Shown piece by piece: positions 43,629 through 52,221 of a DNA stretch of 64,000 nucleotides (the first letter of the stretch is position 1; each line of letters opens with the position of its first letter). The stretch is taken from assembly GCA_035624215.1 (NCBI GenBank), contig DASPRY010000102.1, positions 1 through 64,000 of the forward strand, given 5' to 3'. The notes below the pieces were generated by a model. The model was not told the DNA's origin. It saw nothing but the letters and a program-made list of their open reading frames with translations, and did no database searches. The position numbers and the translations under genes are program-made. This stretch comes from JAFAGX01 sp035624215 (lineage in GTDB: Bacteria; Acidobacteriota; Terriglobia; Terriglobales; Acidobacteriaceae).

Positions 43629-44945
43629 ATGACCAAAGCCGGTTATTTGAGTTGCATGTGTGTGTTGCTCTCCGCGAGTGGATTTGCTCAAGGTATGCAG
43701 GAAATTGTCATGAACGCCGAGTCTGATTGTCAGGAAACGACGCCCCAGGCCGTGCCCCCCACGACTCTGTGGCAGTACGGCGCCTTCATCGACGCAGCTT
43801 ACCTGCTGGATTTTAACCACCCTGCAAACGACCTGTTCCGAAGCCGCGCAACCACATACAAAGTAGATGAGCCAATCGTCAATATGACCGCGGCCTACTT
43901 ACAGAAAAGCAACTCCAACTCTTCTCGCTGGGGGATGCAGTTGACTGTACAAGCCGGCCAGGACACCCGGATCTTTGGGTTCTCAGCCACAGCACCACGT
44001 CTGCCTGGCTACAAGGGATTGCGTCACTTGGGACCGACCAATGCCTCCTATCTGGCGGCCCTGGGGAAGGGGCTGACGATCCAGGGTGGAATCTTCTCGA
44101 GTTTGATCGGGTATGACTCCCTTTATGCCAAAGACAATTTCAACTACACGCGCCCCTGGGGTGCGGACTTCACGCCTTATTTGATGATAGGGATCAACGC
44201 GAGCTATCCAATCAGCGACAACCTAACCATCACCGGCTACGTGGTCAACGGCTACTCGCATCTGGCGAATGCGAATAGCGTGCCGAGTTGGGGCGGGCAA
44301 GCAGCTTATAAGGTCGGGCCCCACACCACTCTGAAGCAGACGGTGCTGATTGGGCCAGCTCAGTCAAATACCGCGCGGGAGTTCTGGAGATATTTCTCTG
44401 ACACTATTGCGGAGTGGAAAACCGGTCGCCTCACCTCCGCCTTCGAATACCAGGTTGGGACCGAAGAAGTCGCAATCGCGGGAAACCCACGTGCTTTGTG
44501 GATGGCAGGGCAGCTGCCGGTGCATTGGGTGCTGAACAAGCACTGGAGTTTGACGGAAAGGCCAGAGGTTTACTGGGACCGAAACGGGCGACTCACCGGT
44601 TTCGTTCAGACGGTGAAGGCCAACACAGTTACGCTGGAATACCGGAAGGGTTATCGGAAGTTCACCGGAATCGTGAGAATGGAACATCGGATTGACGACT
44701 CCCGCGGACCGGGCGGGGGATTCTTTCGGGGCGCATACCTTGCGCCCGGGGTGGTGGGCCTTACGCCTACCCAGAATCTCTTAGGGCTCGCTGTCATTGT
44801 GGCGTTTGATTCCCAAGCCCGGCCTAGGAAGACGTTGTTTCGAGCTCGGAGGACGACTATGCAAGACGTTTTTTGGATAGCAGTTACGATCGCATTTTTT
44901 GCCCTGTCGATTGCATACGTGCACTTCTGTGAGCGTGTGAAGTGA
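43629..44945 (+). CDS. Second BBP2-like porin, reading in frame into a 28-aa membrane peptide
   Basis: 438 aa as one frame. The first 410 residues are a signal peptide (SCMCVLLSASGFAQG) and a beta-barrel with the DAAYLLDFNHPANDLFRS opening shared with the porin at 41847. The barrel ends in LLGLAVIVAFDSQA, where a porin would normally stop. Instead the frame continues for about 15 residues (RPRKTLFRARRTT) into a separate-looking 28-aa membrane peptide (44859-44945) with its own GGAGGA ribosome-binding site. Either the porin stop codon was lost, giving a fusion, or both proteins are made. kdpF follows 10 bp after the stop. Confidence 0.7.
   Translation: MTKAGYLSCMCVLLSASGFAQGMQEIVMNAESDCQETTPQAVPPTTLWQYGAFIDAAYLLDFNHPANDLFRSRATTYKVDEPIVNMTAAYLQKSNSNSSRWGMQLTVQAGQDTRIFGFSATAPRLPGYKGLRHLGPTNASYLAALGKGLTIQGGIFSSLIGYDSLYAKDNFNYTRPWGADFTPYLMIGINASYPISDNLTITGYVVNGYSHLANANSVPSWGGQAAYKVGPHTTLKQTVLIGPAQSNTAREFWRYFSDTIAEWKTGRLTSAFEYQVGTEEVAIAGNPRALWMAGQLPVHWVLNKHWSLTERPEVYWDRNGRLTGFVQTVKANTVTLEYRKGYRKFTGIVRMEHRIDDSRGPGGGFFRGAYLAPGVVGLTPTQNLLGLAVIVAFDSQARPRKTLFRARRTTMQDVFWIAVTIAFFALSIAYVHFCERVK
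44859..44945 (+). CDS. 28-aa single-helix membrane peptide upstream of kdpF
   Basis: The ATG at 44859 is preceded by GGAGGA 6 bp upstream, in frame with the porin. The product has one hydrophobic helix (VFWIAVTIAFFALSIAYVHF) with a basic end (CERVK). Size, helix and place resemble KdpF but the sequence differs from the KdpF at 44956. I recall such short peptides next to kdpF in Acidobacteria; it may be a Kdp accessory peptide. Confidence 0.6.
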   Translation: MQDVFWIAVTIAFFALSIAYVHFCERVK

Positions 44946-44955
44946 GGAGGACGAT

Positions 44956-45045
44956 ATGAACTTGGAATCCGTCATTATGCTCGCAGTCTGTGTGCTGACC
45001 GGCATTTATCTGTTTTACGCGCTGCTGCGGCCGGAGAAATTCTGA
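44956..45045 (+). CDS. kdpF: KdpF small subunit
   Basis: 29 aa, too short for most gene finders. One hydrophobic helix (SVIMLAVCVLTGIYLFYALL) ends in RPEKF, as in KdpF, which stabilises KdpABC. GGAGGA lies 6 bp before the ATG, and kdpA starts one base after the stop. Confidence 0.85.
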   Translation: MNLESVIMLAVCVLTGIYLFYALLRPEKF

Positions 45046-45046
45046 T

Positions 45047-46846
45047 ATGACAGCCAATGGGTGGTTTCAAATTCTTTTTTTCCTCGCGCTGATTCTCCTG
45101 GTCACGAAACCAATGGGAATTTTCATGGCCCGGGTTTTCGGCCGCGAACGCACTTTCATGGATCCGGTGCTCCGGCCAATCGAGCGCCTGGTCTACAGGC
45201 TCACGGGTGTCGACGAAGATCATGAAATGCGCTGGACCGAGTATGCCGTCTGCATGCTGCTGTTCAGCCTGGTTTCCATGATCGTGCTGTACCTGATCGA
45301 GCGTTTGCAGTGGTATCTGCCGTTCAATCCGCAGAGGTTCGCCGCGGTAAGCCCCACTCATCTGGCGTTCAATACCGCAGCCTCGTTCACGACCAATACC
45401 AACTGGCAGGCTTATTCGGGTGAGAGCACGATGAGCTATTTCACTCAGATGGCCGGCCTGGCGTACCACAACTTTACCTCCGCAGCCGTGGGAATCTCCC
45501 TGGCAATCGCGTTTATTCGTGGTATCGCGCGGCGGCAGATGCAGACCATCGGCAATTTCTGGGTTGATCTCGTCCGTAGTTGCTTGTGGGTGCTTTTGCC
45601 GGTTTGTGTCGTCGGGGCGCTGGTTCTGGTTTCCCAAGGAGTAGTTCAGAATCTGAAGCCATACGATAGCGCGAAACTGGTTGAGCCGATGCAGGTTCAA
45701 AAAACTGGCTCGGACGGCAAACCTGTGGTCGATGCCAACGGAAAACCCGTAATGGAAACGGTGACGACGCAGACCATCGCGCAAGGCCCGGTTGCTTCGC
45801 AGGAGATTATTAAAGAATTCGGTACTAACGGCGGCGGCTTCTTCAACGCCAACAGCGCGCATCCCTTTGAAAATCCCACTCCCTTTTCCAATCTGCTGGA
45901 GCTGTTCTGCATCTTCGCGATTTCGGCCGGACTGACCTACACCCTGGGCCGCATGACGGGTTCGCAAAGTCACGGCTGGGCGGTTTGGGCTGCCATGGCG
46001 ATTCTTTTTTTGGCGGGCGTCGTCACGGCCTACTGGGCGGAAGCACGCGGCAATCCGCTGCTTGCCGGAACCAATCGACAGGTAACTGCGCTGCAATCCG
46101 GAGGCAACATGGAGGGCAAAGAAGTCCGCTTCGGCATCGCCAACAGCGCTTTGTTTGCCACGGTGACGACGGATGCCAGCTGCGGCGCAATCAACGGCTG
46201 GCATGACTCCTTCCTGCCCTTGGGAGGGATGGTGCCACTAGTGAATATGATGCTCAGTGAAGTCATCTTCGGCGGCGTCGGGGCGGGCATGTACGGCATG
46301 CTGATTTACATCGTGCTGGCGGTGTTTATCGCCGGGCTGATGGTGGGCCGCACGCCGGAATACTTGGGAAAAAAGATCGAGGCTTACGACGTAAAGATGG
46401 CAATGCTCGTGGTTCTAGTCTTCCCACTTGTCATTCTGGTGCTGGCGGCGCTTTCGTCTGTCTACGGCTTCGGGACATCCGGTATCAGCAATCCCGGGCC
46501 ACACGGGTTCAGTCAAATTCTGTACGCCTTTGTCTCCGGTGCCGCTAACAACGGTTCCGCTTTCGCTGGGCTCACCGTGAACACGCCTTGGTATGACACT
46601 GCGATCGGGTTCGATATGCTGCTGGGCCGCTTCTTCATGATCATCCCCATGCTGGCCATCGCCGGAAATCTGGCGCAAAAGAAGTATGTACCGCCGTCAC
46701 TCGGCACCTTCCCGGTGACAACGCCTTTATTCACCGTGCTGCTGATTGGCGTGATCCTGATCGTGGGCGCGCTGACATTTTTCCCGGCACTCAGCCTGGG
46801 CCCGATTCTTGAGCATCTGCTTCTGGTTGCGGGCAAGACCTTCTAG
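45047..46846 (+). CDS. kdpA: Potassium-transporting ATPase subunit KdpA
   Basis: 599 aa, about ten membrane helices. It selects and carries K+. The four pore-loop signatures are visible: FTTNTNWQAYSGE, GTNGGGFFNANSAHPFENP, TVTTDASCGAINGWHDS and ANNGSAFAGL. The start codon follows kdpF by one base, and an ATG for kdpB lies 10 bp after the stop. Confidence 0.96.
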   Translation: MTANGWFQILFFLALILLVTKPMGIFMARVFGRERTFMDPVLRPIERLVYRLTGVDEDHEMRWTEYAVCMLLFSLVSMIVLYLIERLQWYLPFNPQRFAAVSPTHLAFNTAASFTTNTNWQAYSGESTMSYFTQMAGLAYHNFTSAAVGISLAIAFIRGIARRQMQTIGNFWVDLVRSCLWVLLPVCVVGALVLVSQGVVQNLKPYDSAKLVEPMQVQKTGSDGKPVVDANGKPVMETVTTQTIAQGPVASQEIIKEFGTNGGGFFNANSAHPFENPTPFSNLLELFCIFAISAGLTYTLGRMTGSQSHGWAVWAAMAILFLAGVVTAYWAEARGNPLLAGTNRQVTALQSGGNMEGKEVRFGIANSALFATVTTDASCGAINGWHDSFLPLGGMVPLVNMMLSEVIFGGVGAGMYGMLIYIVLAVFIAGLMVGRTPEYLGKKIEAYDVKMAMLVVLVFPLVILVLAALSSVYGFGTSGISNPGPHGFSQILYAFVSGAANNGSAFAGLTVNTPWYDTAIGFDMLLGRFFMIIPMLAIAGNLAQKKYVPPSLGTFPVTTPLFTVLLIGVILIVGALTFFPALSLGPILEHLLLVAGKTF

Positions 46847-46856
46847 AGGACTATTT

Positions 46857-48947
46857 ATGGCAATAACCACCCAAACAACGACTGTTCCGGAACTGAAAAA
46901 CATTTCCTTCGGCTCCTCACCCAGGAGGTCAAGAAACAAAGCCATCTGGGAGTGGAAGATTGTGAGGCGCGCGGTTTGGGATGCCTTTATCAAGCTGAAC
47001 CCCAGAAAAATGATGGGCAATCCCGTCATGTTTGTAGTGGAGATCGGCAGTGTGATCACCACGGTGCTGCTCTTCCGAGGCGGTCCTGCCTTCAAATTCA
47101 ACCTTCAGATCACGCTCTGGCTGTGGTTCACGGTTCTGTTCGCAAATTTTGCTGAGGCTATGGCCGAAGGTCGCGGCAAGGCCCAAGCCGAAGCTCTGCG
47201 TAAGGCTCGCGCGGAGACGGTTGCCAACCGGCTCCTGCCCAATGGCAAGACAGAACAGGTTCCCAGTTCGAAGCTCTGTTGCGGCGATCAGGTGATGGTT
47301 TCGGCTGGGGAGTACATCCCGAGTGATGGTGAGATTGTCGAGGGTGTGGCCTCAGTCGACGAATCGGCAATCACCGGTGAATCGGCGCCTGTGATTCGCG
47401 AGGCTGGCGGCGACCGCTCCGCAGTTACCGGTGGCACGCGTGTGCTCTCCGATTGGCTCAAGGTCAATATCACTTCCAATCCGGGCGAAACGTTTCTCGA
47501 TCGCATGATCGCGCTGGTAGAAGGTGCGGAGCGCCAGAAGACGCCAAATGAAATTGCGCTGAATATTTTGCTCGCGGGCTTGACCATCATCTTCTTGCTC
47601 GCGGTTGTTACCCTGCAGCCCTTTGCCATTTACTCCGGCTCTCCTCAAACCGTCTTTGTGCTGGTTTCACTGCTGGTCTGCCTGATTCCAACCACGATTG
47701 GTGGACTTCTATCAGCCATCGGTATCGCTGGCATGGACCGTCTGGTGCAGCACAACGTGCTGGCGATGTCAGGCCGCGCGGTGGAAGCTGCCGGCGACGT
47801 CAATACACTGCTTCTCGACAAAACCGGAACCATCACCCTGGGCAACCGCCAGGCGTCGGAATTCGTTCCAGCAGCAGGAACCACCGAAGCGCAAATGGCA
47901 GACGCCGCGCAGCTTTCCTCCCTCGCTGACGAAACCCCTGAAGGACGATCGATTGTCGTGTTGGCTAAAGAGCGTTACGGTTTGCGGGGCAGGGAACTTG
48001 GCTCACAGGAAGCGCAGTTTATTCCCTTTACTGCCCAGACCCGCATGTCGGGGGTGAACCTTGATGGACGCGAGATTCGCAAGGGAGCGGCCGACGCGAT
48101 TGCGAATTATCTCAGCCAGCACGGCACCGTCATGCCCAAGGAGATTCAGTCCAGCGTCGAAAAGATTGCCCGCGCCGGCGGAACTCCGTTGGTGGTGGCC
48201 GAAAATCAGCGGGCCTTAGGCGTCATTCATCTGAAGGACATTGTGAAAGGCGGCATACGCGAACGCTTCGATCAACTCCGCGCGATGGGAATCAAGACGG
48301 TGATGATCACCGGCGACAATCCGCTGACTGCGGCTGCGATTGCACGCGAAGCCGGGGTGGATGATTTCCTGGCCGAAGCCACGCCGAAAGACAAGATGGA
48401 TTTAATCCGCAAGGAGCAAAAAGAAGGGAAGCTGGTGGCGATGACGGGCGATGGCACCAACGATGCTCCCGCTCTCGCTCAGGCCGACGTTGGCGTGGCC
48501 ATGAATACCGGCACGCAGGCGGCGAAGGAAGCCGGCAACATGGTCGACCTCGATTCCAATCCCACCAAGCTGATCGAGGTGGTAGAAATCGGCAAGCAGT
48601 TGCTGATGACTCGCGGGGCGCTAACCACCTTTTCCATCGCGAATGACGTAGCCAAATATTTCGCCATCATTCCGGCTATGTTTGCGGGAACCTTCCCGGT
48701 GCTGAATGCGCTGAACATCATGAATCTACGGACGCCGCAATCGGCGGTGTTGTCGGCGGTGATCTTTAATGCGCTGATCATCATCGCGCTGATCCCGCTA
48801 GCGCTGCGCGGCGTGAAATATCGTCCCATGGGAGCGGCAGCACTGCTGCGGCGCAATCTGTGGATCTACGGCATCGGTGGAATTTTAGTGCCGTTCGCCG
48901 GCATCAAGCTGATTGACATGATTATTACGCGCATAGGAATGGCGTGA
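46857..48947 (+). CDS. kdpB: Potassium-transporting ATPase subunit KdpB
   Basis: 696 aa from the ATG at 46857, chosen because GAGGA lies 6-7 bp upstream; an in-frame start at 46809 inside kdpA is unlikely. It is a P-type ATPase: the phosphorylation site is LLLDKTGTITLGN near residue 321, with the TGES loop (ESAITGESAPV), MITGDNPLTA, and GDGTNDAPALAQADVGVAMN. ATP hydrolysis drives K+ uptake through KdpA. A REP-like element separates it from kdpC. Confidence 0.96.
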   Translation: MAITTQTTTVPELKNISFGSSPRRSRNKAIWEWKIVRRAVWDAFIKLNPRKMMGNPVMFVVEIGSVITTVLLFRGGPAFKFNLQITLWLWFTVLFANFAEAMAEGRGKAQAEALRKARAETVANRLLPNGKTEQVPSSKLCCGDQVMVSAGEYIPSDGEIVEGVASVDESAITGESAPVIREAGGDRSAVTGGTRVLSDWLKVNITSNPGETFLDRMIALVEGAERQKTPNEIALNILLAGLTIIFLLAVVTLQPFAIYSGSPQTVFVLVSLLVCLIPTTIGGLLSAIGIAGMDRLVQHNVLAMSGRAVEAAGDVNTLLLDKTGTITLGNRQASEFVPAAGTTEAQMADAAQLSSLADETPEGRSIVVLAKERYGLRGRELGSQEAQFIPFTAQTRMSGVNLDGREIRKGAADAIANYLSQHGTVMPKEIQSSVEKIARAGGTPLVVAENQRALGVIHLKDIVKGGIRERFDQLRAMGIKTVMITGDNPLTAAAIAREAGVDDFLAEATPKDKMDLIRKEQKEGKLVAMTGDGTNDAPALAQADVGVAMNTGTQAAKEAGNMVDLDSNPTKLIEVVEIGKQLLMTRGALTTFSIANDVAKYFAIIPAMFAGTFPVLNALNIMNLRTPQSAVLSAVIFNALIIIALIPLALRGVKYRPMGAAALLRRNLWIYGIGGILVPFAGIKLIDMIITRIGMA

Positions 48948-48956
48948 GACCTTTGT

Positions 48957-48993
48957 TGTCATCCCGAGCGAAGTGGCGCTCCTCGGGATGACA
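48957..48993. repeat. REP-like inverted repeat between kdpB and kdpC
   Basis: TGTCATCCCGAG (48957-48968) and CTCGGGATGACA (48982-48993) are perfect 12-bp inverted repeats with a 13-nt loop. It lies inside the kdp operon, 33 bp before kdpC, and shares the GGATGACA end of the dispersed element family. No T-run follows, so it is more likely an mRNA-stabilising hairpin or weak attenuator than a terminator. Confidence 0.7.
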
Positions 48994-49025
48994 ATTCTTA
49001 GGAAGCGTGCTTACTGAGGACTGAT

Positions 49026-49598
49026 ATGAAAAAGAATCTTTTAATCGCTTTACTGATGACGGTTGTGACCACTGTCCTGCTGGGAATCATCTACCCGCTG
49101 GTGGTCACGGGACTGGCGCAATTGTTCTTCAAAGACAAAGCCAACGGCCAATTGATCGTCAGGAACGGAGAAATTTTAGGATCCCGGATCATCGGACAAG
49201 CATTCACCGGTCCGGCATACTTTCATTCGCGACCGTCGAATGCGGGCAGCGGATACGACGCGGCGAATTCCAACGGTTCGCAACTTGGCCCTACGAATCA
49301 CGCCCTCATCGATCGTGTAAAAGCCGACGTTGCCGCCAACCAGGCGGACCATCCCGGCGAGCCCGTACCAATTGACCTGGTGACCACCTCAGCTTCCGGA
49401 CTCGATCCCCACATCACGCCGGCGGCTGCCGAATTTCAGGTTGCGCGGGTTGCAAAAGAGCGGAAAGCTTCCGTAGAGGAAGTTCGGCGAATGGTTCAAC
49501 AGCACACCGAGGAACGCCAGTTTGGGTTCTTAGGTGAGGCACGCGTGAATGTTCTGAAACTGAATCTGGATCTTGACGCCAAGTTCCCCAAGAAGTGA
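49026..49598 (+). CDS. kdpC: Potassium-transporting ATPase subunit KdpC
   Basis: 190 aa. One N-terminal membrane helix (LIALLMTVVTTVLLGIIYPL) and the periplasmic domain with FTGPAYFHSRPSNAGSGYD, LVTTSASGLDPHITPAAAEFQV and VARVAKERKASVEEVRRMV, all typical of KdpC. It completes kdpFABC. Confidence 0.95.
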   Translation: MKKNLLIALLMTVVTTVLLGIIYPLVVTGLAQLFFKDKANGQLIVRNGEILGSRIIGQAFTGPAYFHSRPSNAGSGYDAANSNGSQLGPTNHALIDRVKADVAANQADHPGEPVPIDLVTTSASGLDPHITPAAAEFQVARVAKERKASVEEVRRMVQQHTEERQFGFLGEARVNVLKLNLDLDAKFPKK

Positions 49599-49630
49599 AG
49601 TCGTTTCGGTGAGCAACCGGACGGCCCGCT

Positions 49631-49650
49631 GGCGGACGAGGGCGTCCGCC
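49631..49650. terminator. Hairpin between kdpC and thrC, possible weak terminator
   Basis: GGCGGAC (49631-49637) and GTCCGCC (49644-49650) are perfect 7-bp inverted repeats with a 6-nt loop. No T-run follows, so intrinsic termination would be weak. It lies 30 bp before the GTG of thrC. Confidence 0.35.
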
Positions 49651-49679
49651 CAGTACAAGCTGGGTGTTAAACTCGCTTC

Positions 49680-50885
49680 GTGGCACGAATCGCGTATCTG
49701 GAATGCACAAACTGCGGGGAGCAGATCGGCGTCGATCAGCCGCAGACAATTTGCCCCAAAGATGGCGGCGTGCTTTATGTCCGCTACGATCTGGCAGCGC
49801 TGAAGCCGACCTTCACGTCAGCGTCATTGTTTGCACGAACTCCATCGATGTGGCGCTATGCGGAGGTTTTACCTGAAGCTGAGCCCGTCTCGCTGGCCGA
49901 GGGCTTTACTCCCATGCTACCCAGCCGCGAGTTCCCCAACGTCCATATAAAAGATGAAGCGCTGAATCCCACCGGGTCGTTCAAGAGCCGGGGCATGTCG
50001 GCTGCGGTCACAATGGCGAAGGCTTATGGCCTGAAAAAATTGGCGGTGGCCTCGGCCGGAAACGCCGCCAGCGCTTTGGCCGCCTATTCCGCCGCCGCCG
50101 GAATCGAAGCTCACATCTTCATGCCGAGAGATGCCCCGCTCGCCCAACGCGTGGAATGCGAAAGCTATGGCGCGTGCGTCACTCTGGTGGATGGTCTGAT
50201 CAGCGATTGTGAGCGGATGATCGCAGAGCGAAAAGAAAACGAGGGGTGGTTCGATGTTTCCGCGCTCAAAGAGCCATTCCGCGTGGAAGGCAAGAAGACC
50301 CTGGGGTACGAAGTGGCAGAACAATTGGCATGTCGTCTGCCCCACGGCATCATTTATTCCACTGGCGATGGGGTTGGGCTGATCGGAATGTGGAAGGCGT
50401 TTGACGAAATGCAGCAGTTGGGCTGGATCGGATCAGAGCGGCCGCAGATGATTGCGGTTCAGGCGTCTGGATGTGCTCCGATCGTGAAAGCGTGGGACGA
50501 AGGCAAAAGCAGCACAGAACTCTGGCGCGAGGCTGACACCCTGGCCGCGGGCATGCGCGTGCCCAAACCGTATGGCGATTACCTGATTCTCGACATTCTG
50601 AAAAAGAGCGGTGGTATTGCTCTTTCAGTGAGCGATGAGGAGATCATGAACGCCTTGCGGCATTGGGCGAAGGTGGAGGGAATCTTCGCGTCGCCGGAAG
50701 GCGCAGCCGGACTGGCGGCCTACCGTAAGCTGCGAGCTAACGAATTTTTTGCCGAGAAAGATATGGTAGTGCTGTTCAATACCGCATCAGGATTAAAGTA
50801 CCTTGACGTAATAGAGAAGCACAAGCTGGGAGCACAACGGCGCTCTGCTTCGCGCGCGCTCGGCGGAATCATCGGGCCATACTGA
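49680..50885 (+). CDS. thrC: Threonine synthase
   Basis: 401 aa, GTG start. A short zinc-ribbon-like N-terminus (CTNCGEQIGVDQPQTICPK) leads into the fold-type II PLP domain. The PLP lysine is in NPTGSFKSRGMSAAV, with the phosphate-binding ASAGNAASAL and YSTGDGVGLIGMW blocks. It converts O-phosphohomoserine to threonine. It is monocistronic or weakly linked to kdpC. Confidence 0.92.
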   Translation: MARIAYLECTNCGEQIGVDQPQTICPKDGGVLYVRYDLAALKPTFTSASLFARTPSMWRYAEVLPEAEPVSLAEGFTPMLPSREFPNVHIKDEALNPTGSFKSRGMSAAVTMAKAYGLKKLAVASAGNAASALAAYSAAAGIEAHIFMPRDAPLAQRVECESYGACVTLVDGLISDCERMIAERKENEGWFDVSALKEPFRVEGKKTLGYEVAEQLACRLPHGIIYSTGDGVGLIGMWKAFDEMQQLGWIGSERPQMIAVQASGCAPIVKAWDEGKSSTELWREADTLAAGMRVPKPYGDYLILDILKKSGGIALSVSDEEIMNALRHWAKVEGIFASPEGAAGLAAYRKLRANEFFAEKDMVVLFNTASGLKYLDVIEKHKLGAQRRSASRALGGIIGPY

Positions 50886-50890
50886 ACGAG

Positions 50891-50918
50891 CATTCGGCAC
50901 TTAGTGCTTAGCATTTAG
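50891..50918 (+). repeat. Heptamer tandem array (unit CANTTRG), 4 units
   Basis: CATTCGG-CACTTAG-TGCTTAG-CATTTAG fills the gap between thrC and the AlaX-type gene. It is a 7-bp tandem repeat family also found at 62266, 62384 and 63820. The units diverge while keeping the period of exactly 7 bp. Confidence 0.75.
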
Positions 50919-50951
50919 CCGCGAAACTCCATGGGCCGGGCCGCTCTGATC

Positions 50952-52190
50952 ATGACTGACCACCTCTACTACCACGACTCTTTTCTTTACGAATTCGACG
51001 CGACGGTGGTCGACCTCACCGCAATTAATTCGCGTCCCGCTCTCATTCTGGATCGAACCGCCTTTTATCCCACCAGTGGCGGGCAGGTTTTCGATACCGG
51101 AAACATTGTTTTCGGGAGCAACACGCTCCGCGTAGCTGAAGTCGCAGAAAGAGACGACGGGACGATTTTGCACTTTGTTGAAGGCACTCCCGACATTCGG
51201 CCGGGAAACAGTGTCCATGGCTCGATTGACATCGAGCGACGCCGGGATCACATGCAGCAGCATTCCGGCCAGCATGTCCTTTCGGCAGCATTTGTGCGTC
51301 TCTTCAATATGCCGACAGTTTCATTTCATATGGGAGTCGACTCGTGCTCGATTGATCTCGACACGAAAAGTCTTACGAGCACGCAAGTCGAAGCGGCCGA
51401 GAGCCTGGCGAACGAAGTCATTGCAGAAAATCGCCCGATCGGAATTCGCTTTGTAACTCAAGAGGAAGCGAAAGGTCTGGGATTGCGCAAAATGCCGCCG
51501 CTCGAACGAGACAAGCTGCGGTTGATCGATATTCGGGATTTCGATCTGACCGCCTGCGGCGGCACGCACGTTGCGGCCACCGGCCAGATCGGCTGCATCC
51601 TGCTGCGGAAAACGGAAAAGGTCCGGCAGGGATGGCGCGTTGAATTCGTGTGCGGCAAACGAGCCGTGGCCATGGCACGACGGGATTACGCTACGCTGGC
51701 CGAGTCTGCGGGCCTCTGCTCCAGTCACATTTGGGACCTCCCGCAGCAAATCCGCAAATTTCAGGACGAGGCTCGCGCTTTCCGCAAGTCGAATGAGCAA
51801 ACGCTGCAAGAGCTGGCCGATCTGTACGCGGATCGCATGCTCGCCGAAACGAAGGAGCAGGGCGGATCGATTATCGTGACTCGCGTTCTTGCCGACCGGG
51901 ATTTGAACTTCATCAAGCTGCTGGCGCAAAGGCTCACCCGGCAAAACCCGAACGTGGTCGCTCTTCTGGGAAGCACCTCCACCCAGCCTGCCTTGGTATT
52001 TGCCCAATCGGCTGGACAACCCTTCGATATGGGAGCGCTTATGAAAGAAGCCCTTGGCCGGTTGGGCGGACGAGGCGGAGGCAGCAAAGATATGGCGCAG
52101 GGTGGCCCAGCGGATAGTGACAAACTGGAAGCGACGCTGGCCGATTTGGCTGCCAGGCTCCACGCCCGAAACTGCGGACACACGACCTGA
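50952..52190 (+). CDS. AlaX-type alanyl-tRNA editing protein
   Basis: 412 aa from the ATG at 50952 (MTDHLYYHDSFLYEFDA); an ATG at 50931 would add seven residues and neither has a ribosome-binding site. It resembles the editing and C-terminal parts of AlaRS without the catalytic domain. The zinc site is visible as HSGQH (104-108) and CGGTH (202-206), and a DHHA1-like C-terminal domain ends in LGRLGGRGGGSKDMAQGG. It would hydrolyse mischarged Ser- or Gly-tRNA(Ala). Confidence 0.9.
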   Translation: MTDHLYYHDSFLYEFDATVVDLTAINSRPALILDRTAFYPTSGGQVFDTGNIVFGSNTLRVAEVAERDDGTILHFVEGTPDIRPGNSVHGSIDIERRRDHMQQHSGQHVLSAAFVRLFNMPTVSFHMGVDSCSIDLDTKSLTSTQVEAAESLANEVIAENRPIGIRFVTQEEAKGLGLRKMPPLERDKLRLIDIRDFDLTACGGTHVAATGQIGCILLRKTEKVRQGWRVEFVCGKRAVAMARRDYATLAESAGLCSSHIWDLPQQIRKFQDEARAFRKSNEQTLQELADLYADRMLAETKEQGGSIIVTRVLADRDLNFIKLLAQRLTRQNPNVVALLGSTSTQPALVFAQSAGQPFDMGALMKEALGRLGGRGGGSKDMAQGGPADSDKLEATLADLAARLHARNCGHTT

Positions 52191-52221
52191 ACTTCGTGCT
52201 ACATTCTCCTCAGCGGCCTTC

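Noticed and set aside
42474..43820. 448-aa antisense frame opposite the first BBP2-like porin
   Set aside because: It mirrors a well-supported secreted barrel protein, has no recognisable domain or ribosome-binding site, and spans the gap to the next porin; it is a shadow of biased codon use.
44975..46204. 409-aa antisense frame opposite kdpF and kdpA
   Set aside because: It covers two genes with clear family motifs and has low-complexity composition of an antisense shadow.
46809..46856. kdpB start inside kdpA
   Set aside because: The ATG at 46857 has a ribosome-binding site and a normal KdpB N-terminus.
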